DNA from: Bryum argenteum
Lineage: Eukaryota; Streptophyta; Bryopsida; Bryales; Bryaceae
Assembly (NCBI GenBank): GCA_037043015.1
Contig: CM073322.1
Coordinates: forward strand, 31,243,864-31,307,863
Length of the DNA stretch: 64,000 nucleotides
Direction of reading: 5' to 3'
Position numbers and translations under genes: made by a program. The stretch's first letter is position 1, and every line of letters starts with the position of its first letter. Below the pieces are notes generated by a model, which searched no databases, was not told the origin of the DNA, and worked only from the letters and a program-made list of their open reading frames with translations. Positions 10,674 to 22,654 of this stretch are shown piece after piece.

Positions 10674-13600
10674 ATGGAATCAAGTACTAGGGCAAAGAGA
10701 AAAGTTCGATGCTTTTCTCCAAATTGTCAAGGAAGAGAAGTATCCTCAGCGTCATTTTATAGGCACAAGAAAAGGCGAGAATCGTCAAGAGATGTTACTT
10801 TCCAACAATGTAACAATGAAGTTTTTTTCCCAGAAGCAGAAGTTCTCAGAGAAGAAGTTGAAATTAGTGAAGTCGAATCAGTTGGTGTAGAAGAAAATGA
10901 AGAATCAGTTGGTGTAGAAGAAAATGGAGAATCAATTGGCGTAGAAGAAAATGGAGAACGCTTTGAAGAAAAGATTCCAGCACCATCTCAAAACTTTTCA
11001 ACCTTGGAGTGTGCTTTGAAGACTCAAATGGTTTTACTCCAAGCCGATTTGGATTTGGGTAAGGCATCACTTTCTCTACAAGAGAAAATTTTTAAAAGAG
11101 TGTTTGGCATCAACACTAATACAAGGTATGAATCGATGAGTATTGGAGAGCTATTTAAATATGCAGGATCAATTGGAGAGGAGGTAGAGATTCCTAACTC
11201 ATATGATCAATTATTAAAAATGTATGAAGAAGAAGGGATGTTGAAGCCTGTAAGGTGGAGGGTATGTCTGAGAAAGTCTAGGTTCACCTCATTATCCTGA
11301 ACTCTTAGTTCCTAGTTTAGAAGATGATTATGAGGGACCCTTGGTTGTCAAGTGTCTATGCTTAAATGGACCTAAACTTAAAAGAAGTTGTCGGGTGTGT
11401 GGTGAGAAATGTTCTATTTGTCAAACATTGAGAAAAGACATTCTTCCATTTGATTACATCTCGGTCATAGGAGAGTTAGAGCAATTGTGTAAGAATAGAA
11501 CACAATGCCATGAGTTTCTAGAGCATTGGAGGCATCGGAATGAGTGGCGTAGCATCGAATCTGACAATCATCCTTCAAAAATATCCGAATTTTGGGATGG
11601 ATCCAAGTTTCGAATGAACCAAGCATTTTGGGATCCGATCGACAGTGGGGAGCTCCCAAGAGATGTGCCAATGAAGAGTGCGCACAAGTTTATCGTGCAT
11701 TTCCCTCCTGCTTGTGAAGAGTTACTACATGGGTGGAATGAGAATACTCAAGAGTACATGTTTAGATGCGCGGCTTGCTCTACAATTGTACACAGTAAGA
11801 AGACTTTTGTTCAGGTTAGTTTTAACTCTACTTTGTTTATTATCTTTTGGAATGAATGTTTTGACTCTGATTTTGAAAACGTGCTTCAGCGATGTGCATC
11901 ATATGCAGGGGTGGTCTACTTATGTAACCCTAATCTCTTGTAAGTCTAATTGGAACGGCAAGGATGTGTTAAGGAATCGAATCATTCGTATGAGTGCTAG
12001 CGTCCTGTGTCTACTCGCGGTGATCAAGTCCATGCCTGGATTCTTGGTGCTCGAATGGATTTTTTCCCTGTTGTATTTGATGTTGCGAAGTGGTCAGTGA
12101 GAGCTGAGAATACTTATCTGCAGGTCTGCAAGAACGAATCGAATATGTAAGGACACTTGTTCTATTATAAATATTGATTGTAAGTCTACTGTTTGTTTGA
12201 ATCAGGGAGATCCAAGAAATTTTGCTTTAGCAGGTCATTGGGATGGATTTCTGAATGCTTCTACAAAGTTCAAGAATACATGGACAGTTGAAGTTGAAAT
12301 CATGAATGGTGGGAAGAAAAACATTCTTGGCCCTATTCCTCTAGTTTTTATTCCGGCTTCTTCGAAGGAGATTATCAAGCAATCCGAAGACCATATCCTC
12401 ACAATGTTCTTAGAGCCATTGTTTCGAGATTTGGAGGCCCTTTTTACAACTGGTTTTTTGGTGGACTACAACTACCCCCAACATCTCATCTCCTCCAATT
12501 TGCCAATCCTTGAGAATGGGAAGGCTAGGCTAAGAGGATGCTAATGCTTTGGACAGGAGATCATCCCGCTCAAACAAAAATTGGTGGATTAAAAGATAAA
12601 GGATATAATGCATGCCGAAGGGATGTGATGGTAGAAGGTTTATTTGAAAGGAGAGTTGTTTACCATGACAATCGAAGACAAGCACGCTATCCACCACCAT
12701 TGCGGAGCATGAAGGATCTTTTATCCAAGTAAGTTATCCGGGGTGATTGGTTGTTCTTTGCTTCGAGTTTCTTTGTTATCTTTGTTATGTTGCCTCCTCT
12801 CGTCGTCTATGCTTTTGGCTCGATGGATATGGTAAGAGTTTGGGATGGATGCTTTTGAATTGGGTGTACTAAGTCCGCTCTCGTCTGTGGAGCTCGATGA
12901 GGATGTCGGACGAGTGTTTGTTATTGAGTTTTAAGTTTGGGATTTGCATCTGGTGTGGGAATTAGTTAGGGCTTAAGATTTTCCTGGGATGGAGGTGGCG
13001 TTGGGCTTGAAGGGCTTATTTTCATTGATCATATTTATGAATTTTATTTTGATTGTATCAGGTACATAACTTGAAGAAAGTTGATTCAAGACGGATGTGC
13101 ATCACTGGTGTTTCAAAGCTTTGGCGACTATATTACCTGTATGAGTTTAATATCTCGTTGGATTTGGTTTATGATGTGATGCACATCTTACCATTGTGCA
13201 TTTTAAAAAAATATGTTTGTAAACTGAAAGAGGAGTGCCACTCAAGAGGTGATATTCTTGAGAAAGCTTTAGTAGAAGTTAGTGCTTATAGACCTACTGA
13301 CCTCGGTGCTAGATGGCCTATTGGCATCAATGATAGACTTGGATATTGGAAAGCAGAAGAGTATGTGCTTTTCATCCAATGGTGTTTACCGTATATCTTG
13401 GATCGGCTGGGTTACAAAAAAGATGAAGAGTTTTGTCTTTTGGGGCTGATTTTAGTCGAAATCTCTCGATTATTCTTTACCCATTCTCGAATACATGGGT
13501 GGACATTTGAGGCGATAATCATTGCAAGGGAATATCTAGCCGCTTGGAGGGTCCGCTGGGAAGAGCTTTATGGACCTAATGGATCCATCCTTGAACACGT

Positions 13601-13995
13601 AGCTGGTAATGTTGCATTGTAACTTTTTATGTGTTAATTTCGCTTTTTTTATATTATGTTATTAATGTGACATGCATATGTTGGATAATAGTGATGATTG
13701 ATTTCATTGTTTGTGTTGTAGGAAATGGTGAGATATTGGACGATGTACTACGACATGGATCACATGACATCTTTTGGTGCTTTAGACATGAAAGGAAGGT
13801 GTCAAGTTATGTCAACATCAAAACCAACAAGAAGGAGAATGAACTTACATATGCAGCTTACCATGGGAGAACAAGATTTAGTTCCTTATATAAGCAGAAT
13901 CAAATTGATTTGGACTTGTTACTTCCGCCTCATAGAGCTATTCATTTGTTGCATGATCATTTGATGACTTCATCAAGAAGGCATGGAGTTGAAGG
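10674..13995 (+). CDS. CACTA (En/Spm, Tnp2-like) transposase gene, 5' and central exons, frameshifted
   Basis: A multi-exon transposase gene. The first exon, from ATG 10674, has a CxxxxC...H zinc-finger-like start (RCFSPNCQGREVSSASFYRH), an acidic tandem repeat (VGVEENEES, three copies) and a helical segment. About 11270 a one-base shift moves the frame to SLGSPHYPELLVPSLEDDYE. Next come FWDGSKF (11600), an exon ending VFDVAKWSVRAENTYLQ (12123), and an exon at 12207-12729 with GDPRNFALAGHWDGFLN and the Tnp2 signature LWTGDHPAQTKIGGLKDKGY. Exon 13062-13604 carries LDLVYDVMHILPL, the Transposase_21-type segment, and ends SILEHVAG. Exon 13722-13995 carries ILDDVLRHGSHDIFWCF and TNKKENELTYAAYHGR and stops at donor GAAG|GTATGTG. 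The frame ends in phase 1 and fits the exon at 34862. CACTA termini were not found. Confidence 0.8.
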
Positions 13996-14120
13996 TATGT
14001 GAAATTGAGATGTGTTTCTCAATTCTGTTTTGTACTTGCATTATTAAATTTTTTGTTTATTATATGCTATGTTGAGGCATCGGAACAATCAGTGACCAAT
14101 ATGAATGAGATTGTTCCCAA

Positions 14121-14147
14121 AAGGGGATATTCGTTATTTTGAGACAA
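14121..14147 (+). repeat. Left terminal inverted repeat of element A
   Basis: It begins AAGGGGATATTCG and ends TATTTTGAGACAA. It matches the reverse complement of 34651-34677 at 24 of 27 positions. Confidence 0.7.
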
Positions 14148-14149
14148 AA

Positions 14150-14850
14150 TGGACATTTTGAGATGTTGAAAAACGTACACGCACGAGGGATTAGGAAAAA
14201 GTTGTTGAAGTATTTCAAAGATATGAAATTTAAATTAACATGCTAAGCAAAAAGAAAGAGTTGAAGGGTCCAATCACAAAGCAATAGATTTGAAAATGAG
14301 ATCTTACTATAAATAGGAGGAAGTAGAGATCAATTTGGCAATATAATATTTCTAAAAATAGACATTCAACAATACATAGTAAAGAATCATATAGGAACCA
14401 TGTTCACATTATTTCCCCTGAGAAGTCACAATTGATTCAAGTGAGATCATAGTTGAAAGACATAGTAAAGGTTGTATTGAAGTATGAAGAATACGTACAA
14501 TTGTACAAGTGTACACTATATTTTGACATTGGTATATATCGTAAAAAAGAATGAAATCGAGAATGAATGTAGAGGCATTAAATGTTGTGCCTATAATAAT
14601 ACTAAAGATAGAGTAATTAAAAGAATGTTTGTAGAATATACGAGGAATATACGCGGAATATACTAATCACGAAAGAGCAATAAATGCATAGTCACGAAGG
14701 GGATAATCCTCAAGTAAGCACAACTAGCAAAGCCTTGATATCTTAGATGTACTAGGTTCCACCAATCTGCGACACACATTAATTATGTTGAATATATCCC
14801 ATGATGAAGGATATCGGACCGAGGAGGAAGAATAGAAAGGAGGAACATTA
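14150..14850. other. AT-rich left flank inside element A
   Basis: No gene or repeat of note. A short plus-strand frame at 14484-14666 has no coding features. From about 14850 the GC content rises where minus-strand coding sequence begins. Confidence 0.5.
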
Positions 14851-14853
14851 AGG

Positions 14854-15695
14854 CTAGGTCTCTTTAGATTTAGAGCCATTCTCGCTTGGTTGAATTCTCC
14901 AACAACTTGGCTTCGGCCTCGTCTTTGCTTCATAAGCGCGAATAAGATCATTGCGACGAGTTTGGCAAGCAATTAGTACCCAAGGTCTCACTCCGACGGG
15001 CAAACCAGGTGTCAAAACATTCCCCATCACGCCTACGAAGGGAGTCAAGAGAACGTGAAGGACGAGAGGATGAAGGAGCCGCCGATTCTCCATGCGCGGG
15101 ATACGGCCGGGGGTGCAAGAAGCTCGCCTTGATGGTGGGGGTCGCGATGCTAGTGGCTTTGCAAGAGGCAAGAAATCCCCTTTGAACGAAGATGTCGCGG
15201 GGCACCGCCGAGGATCTTGTTGTCCTGCCATCTCTTGTTGTAATTGTTGACTTGGAACGCGGGTTGTGATGTATTGGACGTCCCACCCACATTAATGGTG
15301 GAAGGAGGAACAATAGAATCTCGCAAAGGAACGTCCATAGCGCCCACAACGGAGTAGAGCTGCCTCTGAGGTGTTTTTGAATTTAGAGCATCGGGCGACA
15401 TAGAGCGCCTTCGCGATGGTGATGTACAAAGCCGCTTCAGGGGAGACGGAGAGCAAACCGGGGTCCGAACAGGACCACGACTCGGCGGGCTGTCAACAAC
15501 ATTGTCATCAACACTATCTCTTGTAAAATCCATCGTTGCGGATGCTGCGTCCGTAGCCGTGAACATATCAAAATGCCTCGACGCGAGAGAGGCGGCAACA
15601 CTTGCTGAGAGTGAAACAGAACATTCCGGGACGGAGGTCTGGTTGGAGACATCATCCTCATCACCGGACTCCTCGACGGTGGAAGGCGCCCTGAC
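14854..15695 (-). CDS. Exon of an unknown, serine/proline-rich protein in element A
   Basis: A strong acceptor (TTTGTTCTACAG, just above 15695) opens a frame starting VRAPSTVEESGDEDDVSNQT, running through SPPSRGPVRTPVCSPSPLKR and PSRRRSMSPDALNSKTPQRQ to a stop at 15150. The composition is that of a disordered, phosphorylatable nuclear protein. Beyond 15230 two other frames stay open (for example PSSSRPSRSLDSLRRRDGEC), which suggests a one-base shift and continuation to about 14850. The upstream intron (15696 to about 15950) contains two diverged palindromes. I do not recognise a family. It lies downstream of the FCP1-like gene on the same strand and may be a separate gene of the element. Confidence 0.45.
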
Positions 15696-16176
15696 CTGTA
15701 GAACAAACCCAGAAATGAAAGGAGTCGGTCAGGAAAGATGGACGCAAGAAAAATGGAAAAGTTATCCACGAAGCGGGGATAACTCTAGCCGGGGAGAACT
15801 AACGTCCTGTTCACAACCAAAAAGCATACAAGAACATAAAGCAAACAACCAGTGAAATCAAACTCGACATAAAGAGAACATATGACTCAATGCATACAAG
15901 CTGATACCTCCAAAGATTATCCCCGGGCCGGGCATAAATGACGTCCTAACTGACAACAAAGAAATAGTCATAAAACAGAAACAATCATCCACATCAATCC
16001 TAAGTGAACAAGCATCCACAAATGACGTAATAGAAATTGATCACATTGCGATGTGGTACATAAAGGATGATAAAATAATCGGCTTTTTTACTTAAACCAT
16101 GATATTCATACAATAGCAACTCATTTACATATTTATCTACTGTGTCCGAGAAAAGGAATAAAGAGCGCACTAATCG

Positions 16177-17004
16177 TCATCTGGACAATGACTCAGGAAA
16201 TGAAGGAGTTTCGTAAGTACGCCCTAAGTTCCTATGCGACTGCGCCATACCATCTAAAATAAACCGACCTAAATTGCTATACTTATTGATAGGCGGAATA
16301 CCAATCCTATGATTGTCTACATAGGACCGAAGATTCCCAGGCCTGCAATTGGCGAGAAGAGCAAGTAGCCATGGAGTAAGCACGGCGGACAGAGTATTGT
16401 CCTCCCGGCTAGATTTTGTCCAAGGCTGGAGGAAAATGGCGTTCCCAGTGTGGTTGCAAATACTCTTCTCAAGACTGTCGTCTATAAGGAGAGTGTTATC
16501 CAACCCAAACACAACAGCACCGTTACTAAGCGGGAACACCGCAGAGGACAATGTTTTCAAAAATATCCTCTTTTGAGCATTGGTCGGGTACGACAAAAAG
16601 ACACCTCTGCTAACCTCAACCAATCCACAAGACTCTTGTCCGAGGATCTCAAAAGGCTTAGGAAGTCCACTGAAGAGGTAGTCGATAACGGCCTCAACAG
16701 TGGACTTCTTCATCGAACTCCATATCACAACCCTCGCAACATGGGCGGACATGGTCTCCAAGAAATTTCTCACTCCCGGGCGGCAGAAGACCGCCTTTGG
16801 GGGCACCTTCGCTGGGATGTCCGGCACGTAGAGCCGGTCCCCAGGAGAGCACATGGGAGAATTCTTCCCGAGCGATGGCAGATGCACACACTGACAAAGT
16901 ATCCCGTTGATGTCGAGGACGACATTCAACCATCGAGGCGGCGCCGTCTGCCCGAGTGCAGACCTCGGCCGCGGGACACACTCAAATTGGGAAATCAATT
17001 CTAC
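16177..17004 (-). CDS. FCP1/NIF-type HAD phosphatase-like protein with altered catalytic motif
   Basis: An open exon starts after acceptor GATGCCAG (17005-17012) and runs to a TGA at 16177, about 275 codons. It shows the FCP1-homology order: WLNVVLDINGILCQC (motif I), FCRPGVRNFLETM, VVIWSSMKKSTVEAVIDYL (motif II region), KRIFLKTLSS, then VVFGLDNTLLIDDSLEKSIC (motif III, DDS) and AIFLQPW. In active FCP1-like phosphatases motif I is DxDxT/V. Here the second aspartate is asparagine (DINGIL), so dephosphorylation is doubtful. DxNG variants are common among plant FCP1-like proteins. The start is uncertain; a separate open frame from ATG 17192 lies just upstream (MSFSVHLCGIHSAP) and may be its first exon. 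Same strand as the DGQH gene, inside element A. No frameshift is seen within the domain. Confidence 0.65.
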   Translation of the reverse strand, partial: VELISQFECVPRPRSALGQTAPPRWLNVVLDINGILCQCVHLPSLGKNSPMCSPGDRLYVPDIPAKVPPKAVFCRPGVRNFLETMSAHVARVVIWSSMKKSTVEAVIDYLFSGLPKPFEILGQESCGLVEVSRGVFLSYPTNAQKRIFLKTLSSAVFPLSNGAVVFGLDNTLLIDDSLEKSICNHTGNAIFLQPWTKSSREDNTLSAVLTPWLLALLANCRPGNLRSYVDNHRIGIPPINKYSNLGRFILDGMAQSHRNLGRTYETPSFPESLSR

Positions 17005-17600
17005 CTGGCATCAAAGGAAACGATAATGTTGAGGACACCTGATTGAAAGCAGAGACACTGCGATCTGAGCAAATCCACAATGACGGCATGCATTGCATCC
17101 GTGGCATTGGGGCCAGATCGATCGGATTCTGATGCAATCTCACGGCCCGTGGGCGCAGAATGAATCCCACAGAGGTGAACTGAGAAAGACATTGAGGAAA
17201 ATCAAATCACATTCCAATTTGAAGGCAGATAAATTGGTATCAAAAATAAGTTTATTTACATCAATCATTATACAAGGGATGTGTCTGTCAACTCTGACCG
17301 AAACACTACGCTTGGTACTAAAACTACCGAAAATCTAGAATACATGACGCGCCACAGCAAACGTTGACAACTCCAGAAAAATCATAACGAATAAGGGTCG
17401 ACGATCTCCCCGCAGGAGAAAATAGACGAATAAGCGAAGTTCAGGCAAGCGAATCGGTTCGGGTTACGGCCAAGCGTCAAAATCATGACGGTTGTGACGA
17501 CGACGAGTTATTGCAGACATGCGGGGGAGGGTGAAAGTACTTACATCTTCATGTGGCTCTTGCGGTTGAATCGCGTTGGTCGGGCTAGACGAATAGTCCA
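16998..17600. other. Region between the FCP1-like gene and the DGQH gene
   Basis: It holds the possible first exon of the FCP1-like gene (17192-17043, minus) and otherwise short frames. No palindrome copy and no recognisable gene lie in 17200-17600; it would be the promoter region of the minus-strand FCP1-like gene. Confidence 0.4.
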
Positions 17601-17604
17601 CCAA

Positions 17605-20600
17605 CTAACCGGTCTTGGACACCGGCGCGCGCGACGGGCTCGGTGGATCGGTCTCCTCCACTTCGACTCTTGGCTCCGCATTATCCCCGGCTCGGGGATA
17701 ACTTACCAGTTGGTCGTACTGAGATAGTTCTAGACCAGAATCGGGTGCTTGATCAGACTCAACCACTGGAGCAGCGGGTGCCAGACTCGATGAATCAGGA
17801 CCCAAGGCAGGATCTTCGGCGGGAGGGGAGACCTCTACAGAAGAGTCTGCATTATCCCCGGGCCGGGGATAATCTCCAGACTGAGGAAGCTGATCGGAAA
17901 CAAGATCGGGCGATCGAAAGCAAGATCGGGCCGATCGGAAATGCGACAATGACTTTCGACACGACACGACTTCGGGTTCCTCTCGAGAGGAATGGGTCTG
18001 CGCTGGGCGTCGGAGCTGATCGCAACAAGATTATCCCGGCCCGGGATAATCTGTGTAATGCCGTGCCGAGAGACAATGGCAAAGGCTCGACATCGCTGAT
18101 GGGTGCAGACGCGGTGGTCGTGGCAGTATTATCCCCGGGCCGGGGATAATCTGCAGCAGGCTCGGAACTCAGCGTGCCCGAGGTGGAAGGATTATCCGTA
18201 TTCTGCCGAGCGATTATCTCAGCAACGTGCGGTGGCATCGGCGTGTTAGATCTCAGCCATTCGAAGACGATGTTAGCCTCCGCGATCTTCCTTGCGTCCT
18301 CTGCTTCCTTCTGGGCCTTCTCCTTCTTCTGTCTCGCCTCTTCGGCTAGCCTCCTGCTGTTTGCCAGGTAGTGTTCCTCAACCTTCACACCCGGAGCACC
18401 TGGAGGAGGCGCAACACCTGCTGCATTCGCCATTGGGTCAGTAGAGGGATTGCACACCACGACAGGTTTCTCCTTCTTCACAGGCGTGCCAGCATCAAAA
18501 GAAGCCTGGTCAGAATCATCAACGGGCAGGTTACGTTGACGGGAGCTCAAAGGTGTCGATGTCGGGAGCACGATGGCTTCGCGTTCGGGAGCTGCGACAT
18601 CGACAACATAGAATTCATCCGCCTCATCAGTGCCATCGTCGTCACTGAGATCAATGAATACGTGGGTGGGCGCGACGAGTGCATAGAGTGGCTTCCCCCG
18701 TTTGGTAGGATCTTTACTCTGAGGGGTTCTGTCCACCGCAGGCGCCACAGTAGAAGAGGGCATGGCGCAAGACGCCCCATCCAAAGGTTGACCCGGTGCC
18801 ACTGTCTCAGCTGCGAGATCGAGCCGGCGTTTCAATGGCCTTCGCGAGTCGGGGTTGCCCGATGATCCGACGACAACATCCGCAGATGATTGTACGAGCA
18901 TTGTCGTTGACGTAACGAGCCTCGAGGGGATCGCGGCATGGGCTCCTTCCCGGGCGTCGGGTCTCGGTATCGAGCCCTCTGCTGGTGCTCATCACCCATC
19001 GGATCGGAGATACGAGGAGATGTCTCCATTGCTTCCGGTGATGGTGCGGTTAAGCGAAAGCTTGCGCAGACGGTGCAATGGGCGATGCCGGCTCTTGTCT
19101 GGTGTTGGCGATGCATGCGGGGATGACCCGACCGGGGAATGCCTAGACGCTGACGTCCCCGATCGATAGTCCGAATCGTCGAATCGTCACCATCGGAGTC
19201 GTTTGATGTGGCATTGCTGTTCCTTTTCTCCGAGGAGTCTGCAGACGTATCTGGAGCTTGAGCTTGAGGGGACCGCGTGCTCTCAGCTCCCATGTCGGAC
19301 ACCGGCTCTGCTGCAGAAGATGAAGGTTGGCTCCCTTCGAATGAAGCCCTCGTGACGAGGCTGAGGTCCTGCATTTTGTCGGACGAAGAGCTCTTCCCCA
19401 GGCACGTAGGGACGATCATCGTGTAGGAAGTCCCTATAGTCGACCCTTGTCCTTTTACCCGCAGAGAGTAAGTATCCCCCGTAGTAGTGATTGTCAATCA
19501 GGCCATAAAAGGCATGGTTCAGGATCTGCATGGGAAGAAAAGAAGCGATCAATAACGGTGATGCACAAGGGAAAAGTTATCCCCGCCCCGGGGATAACTG
19601 ATAGAACAGAACGCGAAACTGAAAATTTGCAGGATTACGAGCAACACAGGAATACACTGGTATAAACTGAAAGTTATAAAAGAAGGGGAGCTATTTATCC
19701 CCGGGGCGGGGATAATGGGTCTATTTCGAGACAAATGAGGATGCTGGGTGTCAAGCTTACCAGGGAGGCGACCATGAATTTAGAGCCGGAGAAGATCCCG
19801 AGTGTTGCGTCACCCTTCTTGCAGTACTGGCGGATGAGTCCAATGTAGAACTCCATCCGCAGCTCGGAGTACTTAGCACACCACTTGGCTTCGTTGAAGT
19901 GCCCACTATCGATGTAGTACGGTAGATGGGCGGGTTTGAACTCCGTCGGGTTTGTGCCGATGAAGGCTTCACCTTCTGGTGTCTTCTTGAACAAGAAGAC
20001 AATGAACACGTCGTTTGCAGCTCTCTCTGGGGCTGGTGCGTTGAAGATCCTCTCAGCTTTCGCCACCACGTACTTGGATGTGCTCATTGTGTAGGTGGGG
20101 TGGTGAATGAATCATCGCCTTGACTTCTCAAGCTTCTTCGTAGTGCCGCCGTTCACGATCCAGGACCCATACGGTAGGGTCGGTGTATCTTTGGACTCGA
20201 TATCACCGCGAACTTTGCTACCAATCTTTGAAAAACATTTTCGCAAAGATTGGCGTCCTTGCAAAGCGAGAAGGTCATGTCACGCAAGTCAAAATGTTCC
20301 CAAACGAAACTTGCCCTCAGCGCCTTGGTTGACCATTGGCCAAGAATGGTCATGGCCTTGAGTCGAAGGTCCGAAGATCGAAAGCCCTCGTGGACTCCCG
20401 ATGCTTGGACTTACGCCGCAAGAAGCCCTTGAAGAAGTCCTCAACGTTGGGGTACAAGGACTTCAACTCCCCGCCGTTTTGAACTTCCCCGATTCTCGCG
20501 ATGCTGTCGAGTAAAATTTTGGCTCGGCGTGGGCGAGCAAAGATGTTCCACGACGCCGTCGAGAAGCCCTTCCTCGACTTCCATACCTTCCATTTCTCAG

Positions 20601-22646
20601 GGCTTACTCCTCCGTCGTTGGGAAGGAAGAATGGGAGAGATGGCCTAATCGCCTTCAGCTCTTGGTACACAACACCCTTGCACTTCGACGAAAAATCCGG
20701 TCACCACAAAGTGGCTCGGGCGATGGAAGTACTTCGTCTTGTGGAAGGACAACCTTGATACTTCAAATACACCTTCGGCGGTTTCGACGTGGACAAGGTA
20801 AGTGATGACCCTGTCGATGTCGTCGTCGGAAAGATTTCCGAACTTCCTGAAGAGCTCCCGGCTCACATGATGCAAGTCTCGCGTGAAGTATGTCGGGTTC
20901 AAGCGATAAGGTCCGCCTGTATCGGGGTTGATCAAATTTCCAAGCGAATGAAGTTCGAGGAACTCTGCGAACTTATCGTACATGCTGTCTGGAAATGTGA
21001 TAATCTGGATCTCGTGCTTGAGGTCCGATGTTGTCAAAATCAACTTCCCGACCTTGGTGGGATCGATGTTGCGAAACCGGATTAACAGAAGATCCGTGAA
21101 TTTCTGAGAAAACAAGAAAAAAAGGTTAATTGCGATGAGTGAAGGAGCAATGAATACGTCTGGAACAAACTCAGAAACAAAAGGAGGATTATCCCCGGGG
21201 CGGGGATAATCTTTGGGAATGGTGTATTGTCTTACCTTAAAATTGGTAGGATTGTAGACCGAGTCGTTATTCCGCGTCGATTTATTCCGCATTCTCGTTC
21301 ACGCTTGCGGATGGACGCCCACACTCGATCCAAATAGACCTTCCAGGTTTTATTTGGTTGCCCCACGTCGGCTGGGCGTGCTTCAGAGGGTTCGTGGTGT
21401 TGTAGAAGGCCGAAATCGCTGTAAGGCGCTTTGGGTCGGTCTCGTAAAGAATGTAGGCATACCACGATTGAAGCTCTTTCTTCCTGTCCTCTGTAACGGG
21501 CTCGTTCTGAAGCTCCCTCGAGGCTTCCACGGAGTGCTGGCCATCAATGATGGCAAATTTCCCATCTTTGATCTCCTCCCATGTTTTTGGCCTCCTAGGG
21601 AGCAAGTTTCCACTGGCGTCAATGGGCGTGATGATGATCGTCTGCCTCCTTGTAACATCTCCCATCATTGCGAGGTATGCCTTTGTGTTCGTAACGATGT
21701 CCCTTTCAAGACTTCGCACAACCCATGCGTTCTTTCCCCTCTCAAGCTGGGAAATGGGCACCAGCTTCTGTTCTTTCTTGAACAAGAAAGAGTCCTTGAA
21801 GCTTTGGTTGAAGACTGTCTGCTCAGAAGCAAACCTCACATAGTCTGCCACTTCAGCAGAAGGTTTCGATGATTCCTTCTTCTGTCGGGCAGGCACTGCG
21901 ACTACGGAAGTCAAGGCCGATCCTTGACTTGCGGTTGCAGGGGGAGCTGTACGCTGTCTCTTCTTCTTGGGGGCGGCACCACCTGCAACGATCGCATCAT
22001 TCATCAGCCTCTTCGAAGGCACTCGCGGAGGTGCCGGTAGAGCACCACTAGACTGCGGAGCTGAAGCTTCCGTATGCAGGACAACTGCAGACGCGGCGGG
22101 TGCCTTCTTCTTCTTTGCCGCTTTACTGCTTGACCCTTCATGCGTCTGTGACAGCCTTGAGAGCATGGTCGTAAGTTTACGAACTGTATCTTCTTGGTTG
22201 ATGTTCTCCCAGCTGTCGATTTTGTCCTCCCAGAACTTGAGAAAGCCATGCCGAGTCTTGCGCAGCTCTGCAAGGAAGCCATGCGGGTCGAACTGCGCTC
22301 CGCAGTTTTCACCCACCTCTACCACAATTCCAAAGTGGTAGGGATCCCTACCCTCGTCCTGTTGTTGAAGGACACACCTGAGCATCATGTACTTCTGCCT
22401 GTGTGCCTCAAATGCTGTTACCCTCACATTCTGGTGTAAGGGAAGAAATGGGTCCGTCATGACCAACTTGGTCATAACGAGGACATGGTTCTTGACGATC
22501 TTCAGTGACCAGCTGACGACCACATCCTTGAAGAGCCAGAGGTCAAGGCCTTCGTCGTCGTTATCGCGGAGGAACGGGTTGAACCCAAATGGGTGCTCCA
22601 CCTTGTCCAAGGTCATATCGAGGGGATTTGTTGCACTGAGAGCCAT
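17605..22646 (-). CDS. ParB/DGQH-like and methyltransferase-like protein of element A, multi-exon, frameshifted
   Basis: ATG 22646 (MALSATNPLDMTLDKVEHPF) follows an acceptor, GATTGCAG. The first exon encodes a globular N-terminal region, a basic Ala/Pro linker with KKKK and PKKKRQRT (nuclear-signal-like), then WVVRSLERDI and FAIIDGQHSVEASRELQNEP (about 21560-21520), the ParB/DGQHR-type signature. After two one-base shifts near 21290-21340 it splices (donor 21236) to exon 21103, encoding NPTYFTRDLHHVSRELFRKF. Shifted frames then run through to about 20150. From 20087, SKYVVAKAERIF leads to YCKKGDATLGIFSGSKFMVA, which resembles motif I (FxGxG) of beta-class amino-methyltransferases, where this motif lies C-terminal. 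Intron 19526-19760 follows, then NHYYGGYLLSAGKRTRVDYR. The tail (19400-17605) is disordered, with the coiled segment RRLAEEARQKKEKAQKEAED and in-frame palindromes. Function as a site-specific DNA-binding or modifying protein is inference. Confidence 0.55.
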
Positions 22647-22654
22647 CGTTTTGT

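Larger units (their letters stand above)
15762..21210. repeat. Dispersed TTATCCCCGG palindromes in introns and exons of element A genes
   Basis: About 19-21-bp palindromes, each a half-site TTATCCCCGG facing its own complement, occur at about 15762 (degenerate), 15917, 17681, 17852, 18031 (19 bp), 18129, 19577, 19695 and 21190. The pair at 19577 and 19695 sits in one 235-bp intron (19526-19760). The copy at 21190 sits in the intron 21104-21236. The copies at 17681, 17852 and 18129 lie in open coding frames and encode YPRAGDN or YPRPGDN. The core varies (GGCC, GGGC, GCCC, GCTC) while the arms stay conserved. Confidence 0.85.
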
